Program-made: the position numbers and the translations under genes
The notes under the pieces: generated by a model
The model's database searches: none
Told to the model about the DNA's origin: nothing
The model's input: only the letters and a program-made list of their open reading frames with translations
Assembly (NCBI RefSeq): GCF_006715285.1
Contig: NZ_VFMX01000001.1
Span: 3,782,001 to 3,846,000 of the forward strand
Length of the DNA stretch: 64,000 nucleotides
From: Arthrobacter sp. SLBN-83
GTDB lineage: Bacteria > Actinomycetota > Actinomycetes > Actinomycetales > Micrococcaceae
Reading direction: 5' to 3'
Part shown: positions 16,778 through 28,632 of the stretch, piece by piece
Position numbering within the stretch: position 1 is the stretch's first letter
Layout: every line of letters starts with the position of its first letter

Positions 16778-17480
16778 CGTTGCTCACCCCGCTCATGGCC
16801 GCAGTGTGGATCGCCTGGAGCCGCTCGATGACGGCAACGAGTTCCTCGCCGGTATTGACAACCGCCACTGAGCCGGCTTCCTCCAGCTCGCCGTCCGGCG
16901 CGAAGCCCCAGACCACCCCGATGCAGTCCAGTCCATTGGCGATCGCTCCGGAGACGTCCTGGGCTCGGTCCCCCACCATGATGGCGTGCCGGGTGTCCAG
17001 GTCACGCAGGGCGGCGGCGATGATCTGCGTCTTGCCCAGCGGGACGCCTTCCACCAACGTTTCGTCGTCCGCGGAGCCGTGGATGCCGTGGAAGAATCCG
17101 TCGATGCCGTGGTGCGCCAGGACCGTATGGGCAAGCCGCTGCGGTTTCTGGGTAGCAACGGCCACGGGGCGTCCAGCCTCTGCGAATGATTCGAGGATTT
17201 CGCGGATGCCCGGGTACAGCCGGCTCTGGGCGATGCCCGTGGCGACGTAGTACTCCCGGTACCGGCGGACCACCTCTTCCAGGAGGTCGGCCGGAACCTT
17301 TGCCACGTTGAGCAGTGAATCGCTCAGCTTGGGGCCGATCATCGAGTCAAGCAGGTCCTGGCCGGGAACGGGGAGCCCCAGCCCGCGGAGGGCCGATGCA
17401 ATCCCCCCGGTTATTCCACCGGCCGGGTCGACAAGAGTGCCGTCCAGGTCAAAGATCACGGGCACTGTTGTTGAAGTCAC
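16764..17480 (-). CDS. HAD family hydrolase (phosphoglycolate phosphatase-like)
   Basis: A haloacid-dehalogenase phosphatase of the Gph/PGMB group. The 238-residue protein has motif I FDLDGTLVD near residue 10 (nucleophilic Asp), motif II VATQKP near 109, Lys in LGKTQI near 148 and motif III MVGDRAQD near 167. A cap domain lies between motifs I and II. Start is GTG at 17480. It lies 79 bases after uvrA and overlaps the acyltransferase gene by 14 bases. A substrate such as 2-phosphoglycolate or a lipid phosphate is possible but not shown. Confidence 0.88.
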   Translation of the reverse strand: MTSTTVPVIFDLDGTLVDPAGGITGGIASALRGLGLPVPGQDLLDSMIGPKLSDSLLNVAKVPADLLEEVVRRYREYYVATGIAQSRLYPGIREILESFAEAGRPVAVATQKPQRLAHTVLAHHGIDGFFHGIHGSADDETLVEGVPLGKTQIIAAALRDLDTRHAIMVGDRAQDVSGAIANGLDCIGVVWGFAPDGELEEAGSVAVVNTGEELVAVIERLQAIHTAAMSGVSNDGNV

Positions 17481-17559
17481 CGGGTTAGTTTCTCACGACA
17501 GCAGGAGTGCCTGAAACTCGCATTCCCGGCGAGGAATACTTCTCTTGTAATTCCTTCGC

Positions 17560-20484
<2,925 letters not shown>

Positions 20485-20490
20485 CCCATA

Positions 20491-20513
20491 ATGCTAATCG
20501 AAAACTTTTTCGA
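20491..20513 (-). promoter_or_regulatory. uvrA promoter: -10 box with a likely LexA (SOS) box
   Basis: A TAGCAT box (20491-20496, minus) ends 6 bases before the uvrA GTG. Next to it is the 16-bp palindrome TCGAAAACTTTTTCGA (20498-20513, plus strand), which matches the Gram-positive SOS consensus TCGAAC-N4-GTTCGA at 10 of 12 defined positions. LexA bound here would cover the promoter. LexA control of uvrA is known in other bacteria; binding here is inferred. Confidence 0.6.
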
Positions 20514-20531
20514 ACACTGACCGTTCCGCCC

Positions 20532-20912
20532 TCAGGGAACATCGTATGCCGCGGCCAGCAGCTTCACCGCTTCGGCGAAGCTGGCGCCTTGGGATTTTGC
20601 GACGGCGGCATACGCGGCCGCGGCGTCGGAGAGGCCTCCCAGCCGCTCATCACGGGCACAAACCACGGTGCCGTTGCGGCCACGGGTGGCGACGACGCCG
20701 GCCGCCTCCAGCTCCTTGTAGGCCCTGGCCACCGTGTGGGGGGCGACGTCGAGTTGTTCCGCGAGGGCCCGCACCGCGGGGAGCCTGGTGCCGGGCGCCA
20801 GTGCACCGCTGTCCGCCAGGTGGATGACCTGCAGCCGAAGCTGCTCGAAGAGCGCTACGCTGCTGGCCTGGTTGGGCCGCCAGGACCCGGGAAAGTCGGC
20901 AGCAGCTTTCAC
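20532..20912 (-). CDS. GntR family regulator, short YtrA type
   Basis: A 126-residue protein with an N-terminal winged helix-turn-helix (GTRLPAVRALAEQLDVAPHTVARAYKEL region, about residues 43-70) and only a short C-terminal tail. That is the layout of the YtrA subfamily, which usually represses ABC-transporter operons that contain it. The GTG start overlaps the stop of the upstream ABC gene by 4 bases, so it is the last gene of the exporter operon and probably regulates it. The inducer is unknown. Confidence 0.88.
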   Translation of the reverse strand: MKAAADFPGSWRPNQASSVALFEQLRLQVIHLADSGALAPGTRLPAVRALAEQLDVAPHTVARAYKELEAAGVVATRGRNGTVVCARDERLGGLSDAAAAYAAVAKSQGASFAEAVKLLAAAYDVP

Positions 20913-22735
20913 AGGCCGCCCTCCAAGGCGCCGGCCTTGCCGTCGCGTTCTGCAAACTGGGCATTGTACAGCCTGGCGTAGTAGCTGGTGGCGGCAAGGA
21001 GGCTTGCATGCGTGCCCTGCTCGACGATGCGTCCGTGGTCCATGACGAGAATTAGATCAGCGTTACGGATGGTGGACAAACGGTGGGCGATCACGAAGCT
21101 TGTCCGTCCGTGGCGGAGCCGCTGCATCGCCTGGCGGATGAGCAACTCAGTCCTGGAGTCCACCGAACTGGTTGCTTCGTCAAGGACCAGAACGGAGCGC
21201 CCGGCGAGCTGGGCCCTGGCGATGGTGAGGAGTTGCCGCTGGCCCTGGCTAAGTGGCTCCCCGCCGTTTTCCAGGACTGTGTCGTAGCCGTGCGGCAGGG
21301 ACCTGATGAAGCGGTCGGCATGGGTGGCCTCTGCGGCGGCCACAATGGCGGCATCCGGGGCGTCGGGCCGGCCGTAGGCGATGTTGTCGCGGATGGTGCC
21401 CGCGAAAAGCCAGGAATCCTGCAGCACCACGCCAAACCGGGAACGAAGGTGGTCCCGGGGGATGTCCGCGATGTTTGTTCCGCCCATGGTGATCCGGCCG
21501 GACGTGGGCTCCAGGAACCGCATCAGCAGATTCACCACGGTGCTCTTGCCTGCGCCGGTGTGTCCCACGATTGCCACCGACTGACCCGGTTCCACCGTGA
21601 AGGTGAGGTTGCGGACCGCGGGGACGGAGCCGGGGTAGCCAAACGTGACGTCCTGGAAAACGATGGGGCCTCCGGCCGGGGCAATGGAAGGCCGCCCATC
21701 CTGCTCCTGCAGGGTTGGCTCATGGGGATCCTCACGTGCATCCAGGAGGACGAAAACCCTGCCCGCGGACGCCGCGCAGGACTGCATGACATTGAGGAGC
21801 CCCCCGATCTGGCCCACCGGCTGGGTGAACAACCGGCTGAACTGGATGAAGGCCTGGACGCCCCCGATGGTCATGGCTCCCGCGATGACCTGCAGGGCTC
21901 CCACCACTGCAACCGCTATGTAGTTGAGGTTGGACATCAGCACCATCAGCGGCTGGACCACCCCCGCCGAGTACTGGGCTTTGGCAGCTGCCCGTGCCAG
22001 GCGCCCGTTGCTGTGGCGGAAGACCTCCTCCGCATGTCCCTGCCGGCCGAAAGCCTTGATGACCTCGTGCCCGCTGACGAATTCCTCCACGTGGGCGTTG
22101 AGTTCGCCGGTCTCCTTCCACTGCACGGCGAAGTGCTCCTGCGACCGGCGGGCCACCAGGAAAGTGATCCAGGTGGAGATGGGAACGGTGGCAACGGCAA
22201 TGGCTGCAAGCAGCGGCGAGATCCACAGCATCATGGCCAAAGAACCGAACAGCATCAGCACCGACACGATGAGCTGGGTCAGGACCTGGTTGAGGGCCTG
22301 CGCGATGTTGTCGATGTCGTTGGTGGCCCGGCTGAGGACGTCACCCCGGGATCGTTCCCGGAAGTAGGTGGAGGGAAGGCGGTAAAGTTTGTCCTCGACC
22401 GAGGCGCGCAGGCCGTACATGAGGCCCTGCACGGCGCGGGCTGTCAGCGCGCCCTGCACCCAGTTAAACAGGGAGGCGAAGACGTACATCGTGGCCACGG
22501 CGGCCAGCAGGATTCCGAGGCGCTGGTCCAGGGCGCCTTCGAAGATGCCCTCTACCACCACATCGGTGGCATCACCCAGGTACTTTGGGGCGGCAACGTT
22601 GAGCCCCGCGAACGCGCAGGTAGCCGCCACTGCCCCCAGCATGTGCAGCCGGAAGGGGCGCAGGAGTCCCAGGAGCCTGCCGGCAGTCGGCCAAAACCCC
22701 TGCTCCGCTTCCCCGCCTTCCTCCGCGGCCGTCAC
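20909..22735 (-). CDS. ABC exporter half-transporter with a canonical ATPase site
   Basis: A 608-residue type IV ABC exporter: a six-helix membrane domain (about residues 30-330) fused to an ATPase domain. The ATPase has Walker A GHTGAGKSTVVNLL near residue 393, signature LSQGQRQLLTIA near 495, Walker B VLVLDEATSSVD with the catalytic Glu, and the H-loop VIAHRLSTIRNAD. Its start overlaps the preceding ABC gene by 4 bases. That partner has a degenerate site, so the two should form a heterodimer. Substrate is unknown; multidrug or lipid-like compounds are typical. Confidence 0.92.
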   Translation of the reverse strand: MTAAEEGGEAEQGFWPTAGRLLGLLRPFRLHMLGAVAATCAFAGLNVAAPKYLGDATDVVVEGIFEGALDQRLGILLAAVATMYVFASLFNWVQGALTARAVQGLMYGLRASVEDKLYRLPSTYFRERSRGDVLSRATNDIDNIAQALNQVLTQLIVSVLMLFGSLAMMLWISPLLAAIAVATVPISTWITFLVARRSQEHFAVQWKETGELNAHVEEFVSGHEVIKAFGRQGHAEEVFRHSNGRLARAAAKAQYSAGVVQPLMVLMSNLNYIAVAVVGALQVIAGAMTIGGVQAFIQFSRLFTQPVGQIGGLLNVMQSCAASAGRVFVLLDAREDPHEPTLQEQDGRPSIAPAGGPIVFQDVTFGYPGSVPAVRNLTFTVEPGQSVAIVGHTGAGKSTVVNLLMRFLEPTSGRITMGGTNIADIPRDHLRSRFGVVLQDSWLFAGTIRDNIAYGRPDAPDAAIVAAAEATHADRFIRSLPHGYDTVLENGGEPLSQGQRQLLTIARAQLAGRSVLVLDEATSSVDSRTELLIRQAMQRLRHGRTSFVIAHRLSTIRNADLILVMDHGRIVEQGTHASLLAATSYYARLYNAQFAERDGKAGALEGGL

Positions 22736-24501
22736 AGCGTGCCGTCCAACGCAAGCTGGGACTCGGCAATCTCCCGGTAGGTGGCTGAGGTTTCCAGCAG
22801 CTCCTGGTGCGTCCCCTGCGCCACGAGCCCACCGTCGTCGAGCACCAATATGAGCTCTGCGTCCTCCACGGCGGAAATCCGCTCAGCAACCAGGATGGTG
22901 GTTGCAGCGGCGAGCTGCTGGTCCAGGGCCTGCCGCAGCCTGGTGTCCGTGTCGTAGTCCAACGCCGAAAAGCTGTCATCGAAGAGATAGAGGGGCGCCT
23001 TGCGCAGCAGGGCCCTGGCAATGCAGAGCCTTTGCCGCTGCCCGCCCGACAGGCTGGCGCCGCCCTGGCCAACAGGGGTGGCAAGCCCCAGCGGGAGGTC
23101 ACGCATGAAGCGCATAGTCTGTGCTGCCTCGAGGGCGGCCCACAGTTCCTCGTCCGCTGCGTCCGGGGCGCCCATCCTTAGGTTCTCGGCGATGGTTCCG
23201 GTGAACAGGTGGGAGTGCTGGGGCACGATGGCCATGGCGGCGCGGAGCTGGTCCAGGGGCAGGTTCCGGATGTCCTGGCCGGCCAGCATGATCCGCCCCT
23301 CGGTGGGGTCAAGGAACCGCGGAACCAGATTGAGCAGGGTGGTCTTGCCGCTGCCCGTGGAGCCAACAATCGCGGTGGTGGTACCGGGAACGGCGGTAAA
23401 ACTGATGCCGGCCAGCACGGGGGCTTCTGCGCCCGGATAGGAAAAGCCAACGTCCTGGAACGTCAGCGCCGCCGGCCGGGCCGGGTCCAGACGGGGGTGG
23501 TCCAAACGGGGGCGGTCCAAACCGGGGTGCGGCTGCGCCGCACTGCTGACGGACGGCTCGGTGACGAGGACCGCCTGGATCCGTTCGGCGCAGACGGCGG
23601 CGCGGGGCGCCGTCATGAGGACGTACATCGACATCATGATCGCGAGCAGGATCTGCATGATGTAGGCGATGAACGCGGTGAGCGCCCCGAGGTTCATCAG
23701 TCCGGCCTGGATACGGTGTCCGCCGAACCAAACGACCGCGACCGAACTGATATTGACCACCAGCATGATCATCGGCAGCATCCCGGCCACCAGGAGCGCC
23801 GACTGCAGGTTGTTGGCCGTCAGGCCCGCGTTGGTCGCCGCGAACCGCCGCGCTTCGTGGCCCTGCCGGACAAAGGCGCGGATGACGTCCACGCCAATGA
23901 TCTGCTCGCGGAGGATGCCGCCGGACCGGTCCAGCAGGTCCTGGCCTTCCCGGTAGAGCGGGATCAGCCGGCGGACGATCAGGTACATAATCAGCAGGAG
24001 CAGGGGCACGATGACAATCACCACCACGGAGAGCGCCACGTCCTGCTGCACGGCAAGTACGATCCCTCCGATGCCCATGGCCGGACCGGCGAAGAGCATC
24101 GTGAAGACCAGCACTGCAAATGCCTGGACCTGTTGGACATCGTTCGTTGCGCGGGTGGTCAGGCTTTGGGTTCCGAACAGGGCCACGTCCTGCGAGGACA
24201 GCGACTGGATCCTGGTGAACACCTCCGCCCGCAGGCGGTGCCCGATCCTCATGGCCACCACGGCGCCGAGGTAGCCCGCGGCAACGGCCGAGGCGGCCTG
24301 CACCACGGCGATAACGGCCATGAGCACTCCGAGCCGCGAGATCACCTCAGGCCTTCCGGCGACGATGCCGTCATCGATGATGGCTGCGTTCACCGTTGGC
24401 AGCAGCAGGTTCGCCGCCGCCTGGACCAACTGAAGGAAGACGATGGCGCCGACCTGCGCGTATTGGCCCGCAAGCTGCCGCTTCATGAGTCCGACCAGCA
24501 A
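22732..24501 (-). CDS. ABC exporter half-transporter with a degenerate ATPase site
   Basis: A 589-residue ABC exporter with a membrane domain (about residues 15-310) and an ATPase domain: Walker A GSTGSGKTTLLNLV near residue 382, signature LSGGQRQRLCIA near 482. The Walker B catalytic Glu is replaced by Asp (LYLFDDSFSALD, Asp509) and the H-loop His by Glu (LVAERIS, Glu540), the pattern of the inactive half of heterodimeric exporters. The start is an unusual TTG at 24501, chosen because AGGGGG stands 4 bases before it; ATG at 24486 is the alternative. A three-copy repeat lies in the linker. Confidence 0.9.
   Translation of the reverse strand: MLVGLMKRQLAGQYAQVGAIVFLQLVQAAANLLLPTVNAAIIDDGIVAGRPEVISRLGVLMAVIAVVQAASAVAAGYLGAVVAMRIGHRLRAEVFTRIQSLSSQDVALFGTQSLTTRATNDVQQVQAFAVLVFTMLFAGPAMGIGGIVLAVQQDVALSVVVIVIVPLLLLIMYLIVRRLIPLYREGQDLLDRSGGILREQIIGVDVIRAFVRQGHEARRFAATNAGLTANNLQSALLVAGMLPMIMLVVNISSVAVVWFGGHRIQAGLMNLGALTAFIAYIMQILLAIMMSMYVLMTAPRAAVCAERIQAVLVTEPSVSSAAQPHPGLDRPRLDHPRLDPARPAALTFQDVGFSYPGAEAPVLAGISFTAVPGTTTAIVGSTGSGKTTLLNLVPRFLDPTEGRIMLAGQDIRNLPLDQLRAAMAIVPQHSHLFTGTIAENLRMGAPDAADEELWAALEAAQTMRFMRDLPLGLATPVGQGGASLSGGQRQRLCIARALLRKAPLYLFDDSFSALDYDTDTRLRQALDQQLAAATTILVAERISAVEDAELILVLDDGGLVAQGTHQELLETSATYREIAESQLALDGTL
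23484..23528. repeat. Three 15-bp tandem repeats in the ABC linker
   Basis: Three adjacent 15-bp units (23484-23498, 23499-23513, 23514-23528), all beginning GGTCCA, differ at a few positions. They keep the reading frame and encode a Leu-Asp-Pro-Arg-rich linker just before the ATPase domain. Copy number may vary between strains. Confidence 0.8.
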
Positions 24502-24592
24502 AATACCCCCTGTATGTGCGTTTGGCCGAAGTGGGGGCCAGCGGCTTGACCCCTAAACCACAGACGCCATTGTAAGCCACATCACTTTTCAT

Positions 24593-24615
24593 CACTGTCA
24601 CGGCGTGTGACAGTG
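24593..24615. promoter_or_regulatory. Perfect 9-bp inverted repeat between tam and the ABC operon
   Basis: CACTGTCAC (24593-24601) and GTGACAGTG (24607-24615) flank a 5-base spacer. No T run follows on either strand. On the minus strand it sits about 20 bases before a TACAAT box (near 24568-24573), a possible -10 of the exporter operon. It may be an operator for the GntR protein or a weak terminator for the methyltransferase gene. Confidence 0.5.
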
Positions 24616-24625
24616 TTGAAAACTA

Positions 24626-25408
24626 TCAGCCCGCAGCCTTGCGCCCTACTGCGAAGATCCGGCGGAAGGGGAAGACCGTGCCGTGCGCGCCTTGGGGATA
24701 GGCGTCCCGCAGGGCGGCGGCGTACTCGGATTCGAAGCGCATGGCGTCGTCCTCGCTGAGGGCGGCCATGACCGGGCGGAGCGCGGTGCCCCTGACCCAA
24801 GCCAGCACCGGGTCCTGGCCATGCAGCACCTGCTGGTAGCTGGTTTCCCATGCATCCGCCGCGAAGCCGGCGTCGAGCAGGATGCCCAGGTAGTCTCCGG
24901 GCTCCCCCACTGTTTCCCCGCCCCGCAGCACCCCGTCCAGCTTCGGCGCCCATAGTTCCGACGCTGCCAGTTCCCGCATCAGGGCGTGCGACGGTGCGTT
25001 GAAGTTCCCCGGCACCTGCATGGCAAACCAGGCGCCTGGCCGGAGGGCTTCGAGCCACTTCCGCATGAGGTCCTGGTGGCCCGGGACCCACTGCAGGGCG
25101 GCGTTGCTCACCACGACGTCGGTCCCGGGACCGGGCATCCAGTCGGCAATGTCCGCCTGCTCAAATGCCAGGGCGGGAATCTTCGCCGCCAGCGGGGCGG
25201 CCTTTGCCAGCATCTCCGCGGACGAGTCCAGGCCAACCACACGCGCGTCCGGCCAGCGTTCGGCCAGGGTTGCCGTGAGGTTCCCGGGCCCGCACCCAAG
25301 GTCCACCACGTGCGCCGGCCCCTCCGCATGGATCCGGGCTGTGAGGTCGAAGAACGGCCTGTTCCGGTAGTCGCCAAACTCGGCATACTTTGCGGGGTCC
25401 CATTTCAT
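24626..25408 (-). CDS. tam: Trans-aconitate 2-methyltransferase
   Basis: SAM-dependent enzyme that methylates trans-aconitate, an inhibitory by-product of the citric-acid cycle. The 260-residue protein starts KWDPAKYAEFGDYRNRPFFDL, the Tam signature, and has the SAM-binding motif VVDLGCGPGNLT near residue 34. ATG at 25408 follows GGAG. It is divergent from the helicase gene, with a 97-base gap. Family assignment is strong; the physiological substrate is inferred from E. coli Tam. Confidence 0.9.
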   Translation of the reverse strand: MKWDPAKYAEFGDYRNRPFFDLTARIHAEGPAHVVDLGCGPGNLTATLAERWPDARVVGLDSSAEMLAKAAPLAAKIPALAFEQADIADWMPGPGTDVVVSNAALQWVPGHQDLMRKWLEALRPGAWFAMQVPGNFNAPSHALMRELAASELWAPKLDGVLRGGETVGEPGDYLGILLDAGFAADAWETSYQQVLHGQDPVLAWVRGTALRPVMAALSEDDAMRFESEYAAALRDAYPQGAHGTVFPFRRIFAVGRKAAG

Positions 25409-25505
25409 GAATATCTCCAGATTCTGACGCGCACACGGGCAAGCCGTAGCCTAACCCGGCAGGAGCGCCCGGTCCCTCCGCAACGTGGCACTAAGGTTGA
25501 ACTCA

Positions 25506-28049
25506 ATGAAACTCGTTGACCAGCTGAGCGATCTGTCCACCCCCAGGCAAGCCGACCCCGTCGACCCCGACGCCCTTTACACCCGGTTTGTGGAGTGGAC
25601 GGAGAGCCGCGGGCTGTCACTGTACCCGGCGCAGGACGAGGCCATCATGGAGCTCGCAACCGGCGCCAACGTCATCCTGGCGACGCCCACCGGGTCCGGG
25701 AAGTCGCTGGTGGCCATCGCGGCGCACTTCCAAGCCATGGCCCAGGGCCGGCGAAGCTACTACACGGCACCCATCAAAGCTTTGGTATCCGAAAAGTTCT
25801 TCGCCCTTTGCGACATTTTCGGCGCAGAGAACGTAGGCATGATCACCGGCGACTCCGGGGTCAACCAGGACGCGCCCATCATCTGCTGCACGGCAGAGAT
25901 CCTGGCAAACATCGCGCTGCGGGAAGGCCCGGCGGCGGAACTGGGCGCCGTAATTATGGACGAGTTCCACTTCTACTCCGACCCCCAGCGCGGCTGGGCC
26001 TGGCAGGTCCCCCTCCTGGAGCTGCCGCAGGCACAGTTCCTGCTCATGTCCGCCACCCTGGGCGACGTGACCCGGTTCGAGGAGGGGCTGACCGCGTTGA
26101 CCGGCCGCGCCACCACCACGGTGAGCTCGGCGGAGCGGCCCATTCCGCTGCATTACTACTACCACCAGACTCCCGTCCACGAGACCCTGGAGGAGCTGCT
26201 GTCCACCAAGCAGGTGCCTGTCTACGTGGTGCACTTCAGCCAGCTCGAAGCGATCGACCGCGCCCAGAACCTGATGAGCATCAACGTGTGCACCAGGGAG
26301 GAAAAGGACAAGATCGCGGAGCTGATCGCCAACTTCCGGTTTGCGGCTGGGTTCGGGAAGACGCTGAACAGGCTGGTGCGCCACGGAATCGGCGTGCACC
26401 ACGCCGGCATGTTGCCCAAGTACCGCCGGTTGGTGGAGCAGCTGGCACAGGCGGGACTGCTGAAGGTGATTTGCGGTACGGACACGCTGGGCGTGGGCAT
26501 CAACGTGCCGATCCGGACGGTGCTGCTCACGGCCTTGAGCAAGTACGACGGCGTCCGCACGCGGCTGCTTAACTCACGCGAGTTCCATCAGATTGCGGGG
26601 CGGGCCGGCCGCGCTGGCTACGACACCGCCGGGACGGTGGTGGTGCAGGCGCCCGAGCACGTGATCGAGAACGTCAAGGCGATGGCCAAGGCCACCGCCA
26701 AGTTCGGCGACGACCAGAAGAAGCTCCGCCAGGTGGTGAAGAAGAAACCGCCGGAGGGTTTCGTGTCCTGGGGCGAACCGACCTTCAACCGGCTGGTGGA
26801 GTCTGTCCCGGACCCGTTGACGTCGAGTTTCACGGTGACGCACGCCATGCTTATGAACCTGATGGAACGGCCCGGCGACCCGTTCGCGGCGGCCCGGCGT
26901 CTGCTCACCGAGAACCACGAGCCGCGCCCCAACCAGCTGCGGCTGATGAAGAAGGCGCTGGGCATCTACCGGGAACTGCTGGCCGCCGAGGTCATCGAGC
27001 GGATTCCGCCGGAGGAACAGGGTCCCGACGGCCGGACTGTCCGGCTGACCGTCCACCTGCAGCCGAACTTCGCCCTGAACCAGCCGCTCTCCCCCTTTGC
27101 ACTTGCCGCACTTGACCTGCTCGATCCGGAGTCGCCGTCGTACGCCCTGGACGTGGTGTCCGTGATCGAGGCGACCCTGGAGAAACCCCGCCAGATCCTC
27201 TCCGCACAGCAAAAGAAGGCCCGCGGCGAAGCTGTGGCCGCCATGAAAGCCGACGGCATCGACTACGACCAGCGAATGGCCATGCTGGATGAGGTGACCT
27301 ACCCCCAGCCGTTGGCGGAGATCCTGGGTGAGGCGTTCGAGGTGTATCGGAAAGCCGCGCCGTGGGTGGGCGACTTTGAGCTGGCACCCAAGTCGGTGGT
27401 CCGCGACATGTACGAACGGGCCATGAACTTCGGCGAATTCGTCCAGTTCTACGGCCTGGCGCGCTCTGAAGGCATCGTACTGCGGTACCTCGCCGACGCC
27501 TTCAAGGCGCTGCGCCAGACCGTTCCGCAGGACATGCTCCGGGAGGACCTGGCGGACCTGACCGCATGGCTGGGCGAGCTGGTGCGGCAGGTGGATTCCA
27601 GTCTTCTGGACGAGTGGGAGGAACTGGCCTCCGGCGCCGCTCCGACGCCGCACGACGCACCGCCGCCCCCGCCGCCCTCCCTCACCTCCAACATCCGCGC
27701 CTTCCGGGTGATGGTGCGCAATGAGATGTTCCGCCGCGTGGAGTTGTTCGCCGACGAGGACTCCGCGGCTCTGGGCGAGCTCGACGGCGGCTCCGGCTGG
27801 GGTGCCGACCGCTGGGAGGACGCGCTGGACGACTACTTCGACGAACACGACGACATTGGGACGGGTCCCGACGCCCGCGGCCCCGGCCTGCTGATGATCA
27901 CCGAGGAACCCGGGACCTGGAAAGTTCGCCAGATCTTCGACGATCCGGCGGGCAACCACGACTGGGGAATCTCGGCCGAGGTGGACCTGGCGGAGTCCGA
28001 TGCGACCGGAACGGCCATGGTCAGAGTGACGGAGGTAAACCGCCTCTGA
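25506..28049 (+). CDS. DEAD/DEAH-box helicase with C-terminal DUF3516 region
   Basis: An 847-residue superfamily 2 helicase. Seen: motif I ATPTGSGKSLV near residue 60, motif II (DEFHFYSDPQRGWAW near 151), motif III MSATLGD near 181 and motif VI QIAGRAGRAGYD near 360. The long C-terminal region matches the actinobacterial DUF3516 type, related to Ski2/Mtr4-like RNA helicases. ATG at 25506 is preferred over the in-frame GTG at 25485 because it precedes the conserved MKLVDQLSDL start. Its role, perhaps in RNA metabolism, is not established. Confidence 0.9.
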   Translation: MKLVDQLSDLSTPRQADPVDPDALYTRFVEWTESRGLSLYPAQDEAIMELATGANVILATPTGSGKSLVAIAAHFQAMAQGRRSYYTAPIKALVSEKFFALCDIFGAENVGMITGDSGVNQDAPIICCTAEILANIALREGPAAELGAVIMDEFHFYSDPQRGWAWQVPLLELPQAQFLLMSATLGDVTRFEEGLTALTGRATTTVSSAERPIPLHYYYHQTPVHETLEELLSTKQVPVYVVHFSQLEAIDRAQNLMSINVCTREEKDKIAELIANFRFAAGFGKTLNRLVRHGIGVHHAGMLPKYRRLVEQLAQAGLLKVICGTDTLGVGINVPIRTVLLTALSKYDGVRTRLLNSREFHQIAGRAGRAGYDTAGTVVVQAPEHVIENVKAMAKATAKFGDDQKKLRQVVKKKPPEGFVSWGEPTFNRLVESVPDPLTSSFTVTHAMLMNLMERPGDPFAAARRLLTENHEPRPNQLRLMKKALGIYRELLAAEVIERIPPEEQGPDGRTVRLTVHLQPNFALNQPLSPFALAALDLLDPESPSYALDVVSVIEATLEKPRQILSAQQKKARGEAVAAMKADGIDYDQRMAMLDEVTYPQPLAEILGEAFEVYRKAAPWVGDFELAPKSVVRDMYERAMNFGEFVQFYGLARSEGIVLRYLADAFKALRQTVPQDMLREDLADLTAWLGELVRQVDSSLLDEWEELASGAAPTPHDAPPPPPPSLTSNIRAFRVMVRNEMFRRVELFADEDSAALGELDGGSGWGADRWEDALDDYFDEHDDIGTGPDARGPGLLMITEEPGTWKVRQIFDDPAGNHDWGISAEVDLAESDATGTAMVRVTEVNRL

Positions 28050-28113
28050 CGGGGGCTACTTGCGCTCCCGCGGGCTCTCCACGGTCCTGCGGTGGCCGTG
28101 CCGGTGCCGGCGG

Positions 28114-28119
28114 TAAGCT
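28114..28119 (+). promoter_or_regulatory. -10 box of a leaderless GNAT gene
   Basis: TAAGCT ends exactly 6 bases before the ATG at 28126 and no Shine-Dalgarno is present, the layout of a leaderless transcript. Confidence 0.5.
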
Positions 28120-28125
28120 CGAACC

Positions 28126-28632
28126 ATGAGTGTAATCCGCCCCGCAACCCGGCATGACGTCCCCGCCATCCTCCGCATGATCCACGAACTGGCTCATTAC
28201 GAAAAGGAACCCGACGCTGTCCGGAACACGCCCGAGCTGCTGGACCAGGCGCTCTTTGGCGACAACCCCCGCGTGTTCGCTGCCATGGCTGAAGATGACG
28301 CGGGGGACGTGCAGGGCTTCGCACTGTGGTCCCTGAACTACTCCACCTGGGAGGGCGTGCACGGGATCTACCTGGAGGACCTGTACGTCAGCCCGGAAGC
28401 GCGCGGCGATGGGCACGGCAAGGCGCTGCTGCAGCACCTTGCCGCGATCGCCGTCGAGAACGGCTACGCCCGGGTGGACTGGAGCGTGCTGGACTGGAAC
28501 GAACCGTCCATCAATTTCTACCGCCGCCTCGGAGCCCGGCCCATGGACGGCTGGTCCACCTTCCGGCTCACCGGCGAGGCGCTGGATATGTTCGGCCGGA
28601 CAGCCTCCCTCCCGGCTCCCGCCCGTGGTTGA
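28126..28632 (+). CDS. GNAT family N-acetyltransferase (diamine acetyltransferase-like)
   Basis: A 168-residue acetyl-CoA-dependent acetyltransferase. The N-terminus IRPATRHDVPAILRMIHELA and the core LEDLYVSPEARGDGHGKALL (near residue 86, with the acetyl-CoA pyrophosphate loop R-G-D-G-H-G) match the spermidine/spermine acetyltransferase-like subgroup. NEPSINFYRRLGA near 124 is also typical. It appears leaderless. Its 3' end overlaps the next gene by 8 bases if that gene starts at GTG 28625. Substrate, possibly a polyamine or thialysine, is inferred. Confidence 0.88.
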   Translation: MSVIRPATRHDVPAILRMIHELAHYEKEPDAVRNTPELLDQALFGDNPRVFAAMAEDDAGDVQGFALWSLNYSTWEGVHGIYLEDLYVSPEARGDGHGKALLQHLAAIAVENGYARVDWSVLDWNEPSINFYRRLGARPMDGWSTFRLTGEALDMFGRTASLPAPARG

